Part shown: in pieces, positions 1 through 6,275 of the stretch
How positions within the stretch are numbered: position 1 is the stretch's first letter
Layout of the letters: each line of letters starts with the position of its first letter
Source of the DNA: Candidatus Phycorickettsia trachydisci
Lineage (GTDB): Bacteria; Pseudomonadota; Alphaproteobacteria; Rickettsiales; Rickettsiaceae
DNA length: 6,387 nt
Assembly: GCA_945875085.1 (NCBI GenBank)
Contig: CAMCJU010000050.1
Span: 1 to 6,387 of the forward strand
Direction: 5' to 3'
Program-made: the position numbers and the translations under genes
The notes under the pieces: generated by a model
Told to the model about the DNA's origin: nothing
The model's input: the letters and a program-made list of their open reading frames with translations, nothing else
Database searches by the model: none

Positions 1-3000
1 TTACATCAATACAAACTACAAGACTACCGTGTTTTTGGTCAAAATACTTGCGCGCAAGATATTCCTAATAATGATTTTCACGATCCTAAAATCAGACTTA
101 GGACCGTCATATGCACTGGAGTTTGCTGGAATATGAGCTTTGACCTTAAAGGAGTAGAGGGGGAGTGTGGCATGTTCATGACTCCAGAAATAATTAATGC
201 AAAAAGAATTTGCGCGCGCATAGCATCACCTGCCGGCGATGATGGCACCGAGGCAGACCATGGATACTTTCAAGAAGAATATCTTGATGCTAATAAGCAG
301 CCTATACTAGACAATGATGGAAAAGTACAATATCGCGGCAAACACCTAGATATATACGGAGTTAAAAATGATGATAAACTCTACACAGATGACGACGGTA
401 ATAGCTACCCTATTTTGCGCCCTAAAATTTGCGCTTATGATGATCCGTGGGCACTAGACCTATGGACGTTACTGCCTTATGGCCAACTAGATTTTTTTGA
501 CCTGGACCCAACTCATCAACCCTTTCATAAAGGCTCTGGAGAAGTTAGCCCCATTGTTAAAATCATAATTTTCATATTGCAATCTGCTACAAATCTTTAT
601 TCTATGCAGATGGATGTCATCAGCATGATTGTATCTGCTATAACTAGCCTCTTTAATAAAGATGAACCTAGTAATCCACTTGATAAATCACAAGACAAAG
701 GGGCTTTAGCCACTTATTATAAAATTATAGGCCTTATTGTCGAGGCATTAGCTGATATAGCAATCAAAATATTAGAGCACATAGGCCAAGTCAATAAACT
801 TGCCACAGCGCCATATGGATGCATCAACATCCCCTTAGGTCCGTATCCGCCCAGATACTGTCAAGCCAGCGAAATGTCCTCAAGACCCGTGATTGAAGAA
901 ATTTGCACTAGCAACTCAGACGGACAGGTAATTCAAAGTTGCCACTTGCCAACTTTATCGCAACAAGAACCTGACAAATGCAGCCCTAGAGCATGCATCT
1001 TGAGTCCAGTAGATAATAATTTTATTCATAATGCCATTAGAATAGGCTATCAAACTCGTATACCACTTTGTCATAACGCCTTATCAGCTGAGTGCATAGC
1101 ATTCCATCCGGAAATATCGGTAACAAGAGGAGCTGTTATGAACAATGCCATAGACCCAAACAAGGTAAAAAATAATTTAATATCAGGCTCAGCACTAACA
1201 CTTCTTTCTGCATCTGGCCTTAAGATAAAGCCTGAAAAATATTATCGCATCTTGTATGAAACAAAAACCCAAAAAGACAATAGCGCAGTTAGTATTGATA
1301 ATTACTCATATATAGATTTACCAAGCTGCAGTGATGTAGACAGCTACACAGTACCTAGCGGTATGGGCTCAAAGCAATTTTGTCAGCAAATTTGGGGCGT
1401 TGACCTTGGGGATTTTAGCGACGACTTTATCGCTAACTACTCAGGAGATAATCTAAATAATAAATCTGCTAGCAGTAGTATTATTAGCCTAGGGTATGGC
1501 TCTAATCTTGAAAAAGATAAAAAAATTCAAACCAGATTATATGCTCGAATTAGCAACGACGATACACCAGAGCAGATATGCGCCTATTTTGCCGACAACA
1601 GCTTGGCAGACAAAATATCGTGTGTTCCAAGAGCCCCAGCCCCATTGCAAAATGTCTCGGAATGCAGCACTTCAACGCATATGTCGCCTTGCATTAAAAT
1701 TAACCTGACTGCAAAAGGGCAAAATAATGCTACATATAGCGTGTCATCAGAAATGAGAACCACTCCTTTTAGACAAGACTATCAAGGAGAAAATACTACT
1801 TCTACTGTCATAGCAGGAATAATGTTTGACGGGTATGTTACCGATGATCAAAATAGCGTAAACCCATTTTATTTCTCTAGCAACAATGATATTCACGCCC
1901 TGAAGACTGCTGATAATATAATTGTACACAATTCATTATTTGGAAATTATAAAAATAACAAAGTTCCCAGCCCTAAATGCTCAATGGACACTTGCGCCAA
2001 ATACCTATCTGGCCTGGAATATATAATGGGAAATTATGTGCGTGGAGGGACGCAAATATGCATCAAGCCCTCTCAAGAACATCAATGTCCAAATGACGTG
2101 ACTCAGTGCGTTAGCGCTAAAAAAATCCCTATGCTTGATAAAGATAATAAAATTGTTACCAATAGCGATGGCAGGACAATCTATATAGGAGTCAGCACAA
2201 AACCCGAAGATCGTATTACTCCACCATTTGGCCAAGATGGATACTACAACCCCGAAGATGCTGATGGGACTAATTGTTTGAAAAATAAAATAAAATCTAA
2301 GAAACAGTATGCGCAAATATCACCATGTTTGCCAGATTGTAATGCAAATTCTAAAGTAACTAAATGCGTGCGTAAATTTAATTTAGTAGACTCTACGTGC
2401 TCACCTGCTATCAACATCAATTCATATTTATCAAGCGATGTAGTTAGCAACAAAACCTCTAGCGCTGCTATTAGCAATCGCAGTTTTCTTGAATCTGGCA
2501 ATAACATCAACTTAAATATTACCATTGATCCTGCTGGGAATCTGATATACACCAAAACCTCCTCTAAAGATGATGCAAAGCTCATATTGGTTGCAAAAAC
2601 ATCTGTTAATTTCAATAATATTAATAACAATGTTACGATCATAAATATTGTCACCAACGCCAATAAAATAGATCAAATGGCCACCACCACGACAATTGAT
2701 ACAGAAAACTCAATAGCTTCCAGTAGCGATGCGATAAACATTCCTAAAGGCAAAAACCCTCCATTGATACCTAATAATAAAGGCAAAATATCTAATAATA
2801 AGGGCGTTATCAGCGTAACTAATGACACAAAAGTTATAAAATCTGATCCTGACACCTTGAAAATATCACTTACAGATTCAGCTAAAGAAAAAGTAGTCAT
2901 AGAAGCATTTATTGATATTGACACTGGCCTGGTCAATATAAATCACATTACTACAGATCTAGATACAAAAATATCGAGCAACAAAATACTGATATTTGAC

Positions 3001-4140
3001 CCTTCCACCGGCAAACACACCTCTTCTTTAGAAGTTAAAGATAGCGCGAAAGGCTCAGAGTATAAGACAGTAGTAAGCCCTATTGACGGCACTATAACTA
3101 AAGTTGAAAAAACTCTACTGACGCAAGGAAATGTTACAACTGCCACAACGATTACTACGATCACAAATCCAACAACCTTGGCCTCAACTACAGTGCAAAG
3201 CCAGGACATCACAACAATAAAAGACGGTATAGAAACAAAAGTCAATATAGTTACAGATGCAGAAGGCAACGTTACGAAAAGCCAACCTAAAGAATCTAGC
3301 ATAGCAAATTACTATTGTTATCAACAAAATAACTTAAATAACAAACTTAGGCCAGAGCAAGGGGTAAGAAGCAAAGTTGGTAATGAAAATCGCAACAATT
3401 GCATCCCTGTGCCTACTGCCCCAAAATGTCCTGCTATCAAAGATGTGGCGAGAAAAGCTTCATGGCCTGAAGCAGAACCTGGGCAAGATTGGATACAAGG
3501 AAAGTGCAACGAAGGATATCTAGCTCAAGATCCTAATAAAATGGGCAGACAATGTATATTCTTTCTTGACGGAGCATCAAAATACGACTCCATTGACCTC
3601 AAGGAGTTTGCTAGCTGCCGCAGAGCCACTTGCGGCATGTACAATCTAGTGATGAGCGCTACTAAAAATGGCCACAGCAACGATAATCCAAGTTTTATTA
3701 CAAATGGCGCATGCCCTAAGAACAAGTGTGATAACAAGATAAAATTTGGCTTTACAGTTGCCGACGTCTTGACCAGTATTATGTCTGAAGATATGATAAC
3801 AAATAAATTTACAATCAAGCTTCATCTGCAATACATGCTTACATCTCTCTCAAGCGTAATATTTAAAAGTGTTGTTTACACCGATGATATGATAATTAAA
3901 GTTGGTGGCGAGCAAATCAACAAAGATAACCCCTTAAAAATACTTGAGCAATTAATACCCTCAAGTATCACAAATATCGCAAAGAGCGTAACTCCATCTA
4001 TCCCAGATCTAATCGCCCTTAATCTTAACTTGGCAGCAAAGTTAAAAGAAGGGCAAAATATTATAGAAATAGAGCTGAAAAGCTGGAAAGGAGTTAAAAT
4101 GCATGTAGAAATGGAGTATAATAGTTTACTATGTAAATAA
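1..4140 (+). CDS. Giant Cys-rich modular, probably exported protein of unknown function (5'-partial)
   Basis: I do not recognise this gene by name. The frame is open from base 1, so the start lies upstream; the ATG at 133 sits mid-frame after GVCWN, has no ribosome binding site and is not a credible start. The 1379 visible residues (numbered from base 1) carry about 40 cysteines, often in pairs or short-spaced groups, which suggests disulfides and a location outside the cytoplasm. Visible parts are hydrophobic stretches at about 181-220 and 239-268, a Pro/Cys motif at 271-287, Cys-rich sequence to residue 800, a Cys-free Thr/Asn/Ser-rich block at 801-1105, a sushi-like module at 1143-1206 and a putative beta-sandwich at about 1244-1376. 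It ends LLCK-stop, 15 nt before rnd. Large modular proteins of this style occur near VirB6-type secretion genes in Rickettsiales; that link is from memory and unproven. Alternatives are an adhesin or a conjugation (TraN-like) surface protein. Confidence 0.85.
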   Translation, partial: LHQYKLQDYRVFGQNTCAQDIPNNDFHDPKIRLRTVICTGVCWNMSFDLKGVEGECGMFMTPEIINAKRICARIASPAGDDGTEADHGYFQEEYLDANKQPILDNDGKVQYRGKHLDIYGVKNDDKLYTDDDGNSYPILRPKICAYDDPWALDLWTLLPYGQLDFFDLDPTHQPFHKGSGEVSPIVKIIIFILQSATNLYSMQMDVISMIVSAITSLFNKDEPSNPLDKSQDKGALATYYKIIGLIVEALADIAIKILEHIGQVNKLATAPYGCINIPLGPYPPRYCQASEMSSRPVIEEICTSNSDGQVIQSCHLPTLSQQEPDKCSPRACILSPVDNNFIHNAIRIGYQTRIPLCHNALSAECIAFHPEISVTRGAVMNNAIDPNKVKNNLISGSALTLLSASGLKIKPEKYYRILYETKTQKDNSAVSIDNYSYIDLPSCSDVDSYTVPSGMGSKQFCQQIWGVDLGDFSDDFIANYSGDNLNNKSASSSIISLGYGSNLEKDKKIQTRLYARISNDDTPEQICAYFADNSLADKISCVPRAPAPLQNVSECSTSTHMSPCIKINLTAKGQNNATYSVSSEMRTTPFRQDYQGENTTSTVIAGIMFDGYVTDDQNSVNPFYFSSNNDIHALKTADNIIVHNSLFGNYKNNKVPSPKCSMDTCAKYLSGLEYIMGNYVRGGTQICIKPSQEHQCPNDVTQCVSAKKIPMLDKDNKIVTNSDGRTIYIGVSTKPEDRITPPFGQDGYYNPEDADGTNCLKNKIKSKKQYAQISPCLPDCNANSKVTKCVRKFNLVDSTCSPAININSYLSSDVVSNKTSSAAISNRSFLESGNNINLNITIDPAGNLIYTKTSSKDDAKLILVAKTSVNFNNINNNVTIINIVTNANKIDQMATTTTIDTENSIASSSDAINIPKGKNPPLIPNNKGKISNNKGVISVTNDTKVIKSDPDTLKISLTDSAKEKVVIEAFIDIDTGLVNINHITTDLDTKISSNKILIFDPSTGKHTSSLEVKDSAKGSEYKTVVSPIDGTITKVEKTLLTQGNVTTATTITTITNPTTLASTTVQSQDITTIKDGIETKVNIVTDAEGNVTKSQPKESSIANYYCYQQNNLNNKLRPEQGVRSKVGNENRNNCIPVPTAPKCPAIKDVARKASWPEAEPGQDWIQGKCNEGYLAQDPNKMGRQCIFFLDGASKYDSIDLKEFASCRRATCGMYNLVMSATKNGHSNDNPSFITNGACPKNKCDNKIKFGFTVADVLTSIMSEDMITNKFTIKLHLQYMLTSLSSVIFKSVVYTDDMIIKVGGEQINKDNPLKILEQLIPSSITNIAKSVTPSIPDLIALNLNLAAKLKEGQNIIEIELKSWKGVKMHVEMEYNSLLCK
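541..804 (+). other. Hydrophobic/amphipathic region of the giant protein
   Basis: Residues about 181-220 contain a hydrophobic run (IVKIIIFILQ, then MIVSAITSLF). After a charged linker (KDEPSNPLDKSQDK), residues 239-268 form a second apolar stretch (IIGLIVEALADIAIKILEHIG). The second is interrupted by Glu, Asp and Lys at helix-like spacing, so it reads as an amphipathic helix rather than a clear membrane span. Two helices may form a hairpin or a membrane-associated segment in an otherwise soluble, Cys-rich protein. This is inferred from composition only. Confidence 0.45.
811..861 (+). other. Pro/Cys motif in the giant protein
   Basis: Residues 271-287 read PYGCINIPLGPYPPRYC: two cysteines (C274, C287) bracket a proline-rich stretch immediately after the hydrophobic region. 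It looks like a compact disulfide loop and is the sort of short signature that could identify the family by search. I recall similar Cys-x-x-IPL-x-P-PP-Cys strings in Rickettsiales proteins of the VirB6 neighbourhood, but cannot confirm this here. Confidence 0.35.
2401..3315 (+). other. Cys-free Thr/Asn/Ser-rich block inside the giant protein
   Basis: Residues 801-1105 contain no cysteine, although the rest of the fragment averages about one per 27 residues. They also contain no tryptophan and few aromatics. The block is rich in Thr, Asn, Ser, Ile, Val and Lys, with Thr-dense runs (ATTTTID; TTATTITTITNPTTLASTTV). Short Asp-x-x-Gly turns recur between alternating polar/apolar strands (DPAGNLIYTK, DIDTGLVNI, SPIDGTITKVEK, DAEGNVTK). 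This suggests a beta-rich stalk or spacer, perhaps built from degenerate repeats. The boundaries are the last Cys of the upstream part (C800) and the first of the downstream part (C1106). Confidence 0.6.
2773..2814 (+). repeat. Tandem imperfect 21-bp direct repeat (2 copies)
   Basis: Two adjacent 21-bp units, 2773-2793 and 2794-2814, encode NNKGKIS and NNKGVIS. They begin with the same bases (AATAATAA), share GGC at the fourth codon and differ by a few substitutions after that. The repeat lies within the Cys-free block and is a plausible trace of in-frame duplication, the process that could have expanded this block. Confidence 0.6.
3427..3618 (+). other. Sushi-like Cys/Trp module in the giant protein
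   Basis: Residues 1143-1206 follow the pattern C-P-A ... A-S-W-P ... G-Q-D-W-I-Q-G-K-C-x-x-G-Y ... R-Q-C ... C, with C1143, W1155, C1169, G1172-Y1173, C1185 and C1206. The order Cys, Trp-Pro, Gly-x-Cys-x-x-Gly-Tyr, Arg-x-Cys, Cys resembles bacterial sushi/CCP-like repeats, small disulfide-bonded beta modules of surface proteins. The canonical Trp between the last two cysteines is missing, and that interval is long. Only one copy is seen in the window; more may lie upstream. Confidence 0.4.
3730..4137 (+). other. C-terminal putative beta-sandwich domain of the giant protein
   Basis: Residues about 1244-1379 begin after the last paired cysteines (CPKNKC) and show alternating strands. Two elements stand out: VVYTDDMIIKVGGEQI (1291-1306) and LKEGQNIIEIELKSWKG (1348-1364). 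The succession Asp-Asp-x-hydrophobic-x-V-x-Gly, then Leu-x-x-Gly-x-Asn-x-Ile-x-Ile, is the usual look of galactose-binding-like beta-sandwich domains ('DD...VNG' followed by 'LKxGxNxI'). A binding or docking role at the C-terminus is possible. The assignment is by eye only. Confidence 0.4.
4094..4122 (+). promoter_or_regulatory. Candidate sigma-70 promoter for the rnd-kdsD-lptC-lptA operon
   Basis: A perfect TATAAT -10 box lies at 4117-4122, with TTAAAA at 4094-4099 as the -35 (four of six matches to TTGACA) and an exact 17-nt spacer. Transcription would begin near 4128-4131, about 25-28 nt before the rnd ATG. It is embedded in the last codons of the giant gene. Chance matches are frequent in AT-rich DNA, so this is a candidate only. 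If false, rnd would be read from the giant gene's transcript across the 15-nt gap, where no terminator is visible. Confidence 0.4.
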
Positions 4141-4155
4141 AACAAGTATAAAATT

Positions 4156-4764
4156 ATGATTCACGTCTTTAAGAACGATTTACCAGGAGATCTTAGGCTT
4201 GATGGCGATTTAGCCATAGACACAGAAACAATGGGGCTAAATTTGCGCCGAGATAGGCTATGCCTAATACAGATAAATAACGGCGCGCATGATAGCTATT
4301 TAGTTAAATTTGATGGCAAAAATTATCAAGCGCCGAATTTGAAAAAATTATTAACTAACGCCCAAGTTGTTAAGATTTTTCATTATGCAAGATTTGATAT
4401 GGCCGTTATTTCGCATTATTTAGATGCCAAAATAGCCAATATATTTTGCACGAAAATAGCTTCAAAAATAATCAGAACATACTCTGAATATCACGGCTTA
4501 AAAGATTTGTGCAGGGAGCTTTTAGGAGTAAGCATCTCCAAACAACAACAATCATCCTACTGGGGGAGCTTGAGCTTGAGCAAAGATCAAGAAGAGTATG
4601 CCGCCTCAGATGTTATTTACTTACATAAATTAAAAGATGTTTTATCTACTATGCTTAAAGACGAAGATAGATTTGATTTAGCTAAACAGTTATTTGACTT
4701 CCTGCCCACAAGAGTCGAACTTGACATCAAAGGCTGGAGTGAGATTGATATTTTTGCACACTAG
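4156..4764 (+). CDS. rnd: Short ribonuclease D (DEDDy 3'-5' exonuclease)
   Basis: A 202-residue 3'-5' exoribonuclease of the DEDDy class, expected to trim 3' ends of tRNA and other small RNAs in the cytoplasm with two metal ions. All catalytic motifs are present: ExoI LAIDTETMGL (D22, E24), ExoII KIFHYARFDMAV (D81) and ExoIII EYAASDVIYL (Y148, D152). The segment from C98 (CTKIASKIIRTYS) to GLKDLCRELLGV is characteristic of the family. It lacks the HRDC domains of E. coli RNase D (about 375 residues), as is normal for the about 200-residue alphaproteobacterial form. The chosen start gives the usual MIHVFKNDLPGDL opening; no clear Shine-Dalgarno precedes it, so a weak or nearly leaderless-type start is likely. 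The kdsD gene follows 8 nt after the stop. Y135 in QQSSYWG replaces the Asp I would expect at this site. Confidence 0.93.
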   Translation: MIHVFKNDLPGDLRLDGDLAIDTETMGLNLRRDRLCLIQINNGAHDSYLVKFDGKNYQAPNLKKLLTNAQVVKIFHYARFDMAVISHYLDAKIANIFCTKIASKIIRTYSEYHGLKDLCRELLGVSISKQQQSSYWGSLSLSKDQEEYAASDVIYLHKLKDVLSTMLKDEDRFDLAKQLFDFLPTRVELDIKGWSEIDIFAH

Positions 4765-4772
4765 AAGCATTT

Positions 4773-5711
4773 ATGATAAATTTTGGCCGTAACGTAATTC
4801 TTCAAGAAGCAGATGCCTTGGGCAAATTAGCAGAAAATCTACCTAGCAATTTTGCAAAAATTATCCAGCAAATTCTTAATTTAAAAGGCAGGGTAATTTT
4901 GTCTGGCATGGGCAAAAGCGGCTATATAGCCCATAAGATAGCAGCAAGTTTTTCCTCAACGGGCACACCTGCTTTTTTCATCCATCCAGCCGAAGCTAGT
5001 CATGGCGATCTTGGCATGATCACTCAAAATGATTTGGTGGTTTTACTTTCAAATTCAGGAGAAACTAAAGAAATATCTGACATTATTAATTATTGCAAAA
5101 GATTCAACGTGCCAATCATTGCAATAACCATGAATCCTGAATCAAATTTGGCCAAGTATAGCGATGAGTTAATGCTAATACCTAATATGCCAGAAGCGTC
5201 AAATATAGGCGCCCCATCTACATCATGCACCATGATGCTTGCTTTAGGCGATGCCATGATGATCGCTACTCATCAAGCAAGAGGGATGACTCGAGAATTA
5301 TATAAATCCCTACATCCCGCGGGGGCTATTGGAGCCAGTCTAAAGGCTATATCAGATGTTATGCACACGGGAGATAAGATGCCGATAGCAGGTCTAGAGA
5401 CTCTCATGCCTGAGGTTTTGATCATTATGACGCAAAAAAGCCTAGGATGCTGCGCTATTGTTGATGATGATAAATTAATAGGCATTATCACTGATGGAGA
5501 TTTAAGGCGCCATATTGACAAAAACATGCTAAGCTTTAGAGCAAAAGATATAATGTCAAAAGATCCAAAAGTCCTTGCTCCTGATGTTTTGATTTATGAA
5601 GCGCTGCAAATTATGAGCGTTAAAAATATAACTAATGTCTTAGTCAGCAACAATCAAAAACTACTCGGTATAGTCCATATACATGATCTTTTAAGGGTCA
5701 AAGCGGCATAA
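4773..5711 (+). CDS. kdsD: Arabinose-5-phosphate isomerase (KdsD/KpsF family)
   Basis: A 312-residue isomerase that converts D-ribulose 5-phosphate to D-arabinose 5-phosphate, the first committed step towards KDO, the inner-core sugar of LPS. An N-terminal SIS domain (about residues 33-170) holds the sugar-phosphate site, with SGMGKSG (K48), EASHGDLGM (H77) and SNSGETKE (E100). E141 and H181 in LHPAGAIG match by position the remaining catalytic Glu and His of E. coli KdsD. Two CBS domains follow: about 194-248, with GIITDGDLRR, and about 258-310, starting AKDIMSKDP. The length is close to E. coli KdsD (328). The usual HPGG is HPAG here. A GAAG sequence 5 nt before the ATG is a modest ribosome binding site. 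The stop codon abuts the lptC ATG. With no capsule genes in view and LPS export genes downstream, an LPS role (KdsD) is more likely than a capsule role (KpsF). Confidence 0.93.
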   Translation: MINFGRNVILQEADALGKLAENLPSNFAKIIQQILNLKGRVILSGMGKSGYIAHKIAASFSSTGTPAFFIHPAEASHGDLGMITQNDLVVLLSNSGETKEISDIINYCKRFNVPIIAITMNPESNLAKYSDELMLIPNMPEASNIGAPSTSCTMMLALGDAMMIATHQARGMTRELYKSLHPAGAIGASLKAISDVMHTGDKMPIAGLETLMPEVLIIMTQKSLGCCAIVDDDKLIGIITDGDLRRHIDKNMLSFRAKDIMSKDPKVLAPDVLIYEALQIMSVKNITNVLVSNNQKLLGIVHIHDLLRVKAA

Positions 5712-6275
5712 ATGCGCAAAATATTATGGTTAATTTTAATATCATACGCCATATTTAAAATTATTAATATTACTAAACAAGATTTTAGCACCTCAAAGAA
5801 TGCTAAAAATCAAGCCCCTGTTGCAAATACTTCCAACCCGCAGCAGCAAAACAGCGTAGAGATAAAAGGACTCGTGTTAAGGGGCAGAAGCGATAAAAAA
5901 GACGCTAATTACGTTATCAAATCATCAGATGTATCTCAAGTCTCTGGTAACCAATTTACCCTTAAGGAAATTGATGTAGCCTATCAGGAGGCACATTTTA
6001 AGCCGATCAAAATTGTTGCAAATCGTGGTTTTTTTGACAATACAGCTAAATCTATTTTCCTGAGCGATAAAGTTAGCGTATCGGGAGATAAGTATTTGAT
6101 AAATTCTGATACACTAGAGATGGATTTAGATAGCTCAACTATCAAGGCTAAAGCAATTGAATTGAGACATATAGACTCAAAAATCAATAGCGACAGCTGC
6201 ATAATATACAACGATTCAAAAGGCTTCAAGTGTCATGGTAACGTTAAGGCAGATATTCATTTTAATGGCTTTTAG
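5712..6275 (+). CDS. lptC: LPS export protein LptC
   Basis: A 187-residue bitopic inner-membrane protein of the Lpt pathway. It takes LPS from the LptBFG transporter and passes it to LptA in the periplasm. Residues 4-20 (ILWLILISYAIFKIINI after MRK) are the single membrane anchor. A polar Asn/Gln/Ser linker runs to about residue 48, and the rest alternates in short beta-strands as in the LptC beta-jellyroll (IEIKGLVLRGR; AHFKPIKIVANRGFFDN; LSDKVSVSGDKYLINSDTLEMDL). The length agrees with E. coli LptC (191). Sequence identity in this family is low, so the call leans on the anchor, the strand pattern and its position between kdsD and lptA. The ATG directly follows the kdsD stop (TAAATG). The ribosome binding site is poor (AAGGG 14 nt upstream), suggesting translational coupling. 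C163 and C174 could form a disulfide. Confidence 0.85.
   Translation: MRKILWLILISYAIFKIINITKQDFSTSKNAKNQAPVANTSNPQQQNSVEIKGLVLRGRSDKKDANYVIKSSDVSQVSGNQFTLKEIDVAYQEAHFKPIKIVANRGFFDNTAKSIFLSDKVSVSGDKYLINSDTLEMDLDSSTIKAKAIELRHIDSKINSDSCIIYNDSKGFKCHGNVKADIHFNGF

Noticed and set aside
47..58. Perfect 12-bp palindrome CTTGCGCGCAAG
   Set aside because: It lies within coding sequence (Asn-Thr-Cys-Ala-Gln), is a single copy and has no T-run. It is likely coincidence rather than an operator or terminator.
1496..1708. 70-codon plus-strand frame inside the giant gene
   Set aside because: It is an out-of-frame shadow of a clearly coding region, with no ribosome binding site or recognisable product.
2005..3302. 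A series of long open frames on the minus strand (e.g. 2244-2663, 2943-3302)
   Set aside because: They lie wholly inside the plus-strand giant gene, mostly opposite the Thr/Asn/Ser-rich block whose codons rarely give stops in antisense. The products are low-complexity and hydrophobic, with no ribosome binding sites or family motifs.
4141..4155. Possible terminator between the giant gene and rnd
   Set aside because: The gap is only 15 nt of AT-rich sequence with no inverted repeat.
5273..5527. 84-codon minus-strand frame opposite kdsD
   Set aside because: It is antisense to the conserved SIS/CBS coding sequence and shows no independent features.
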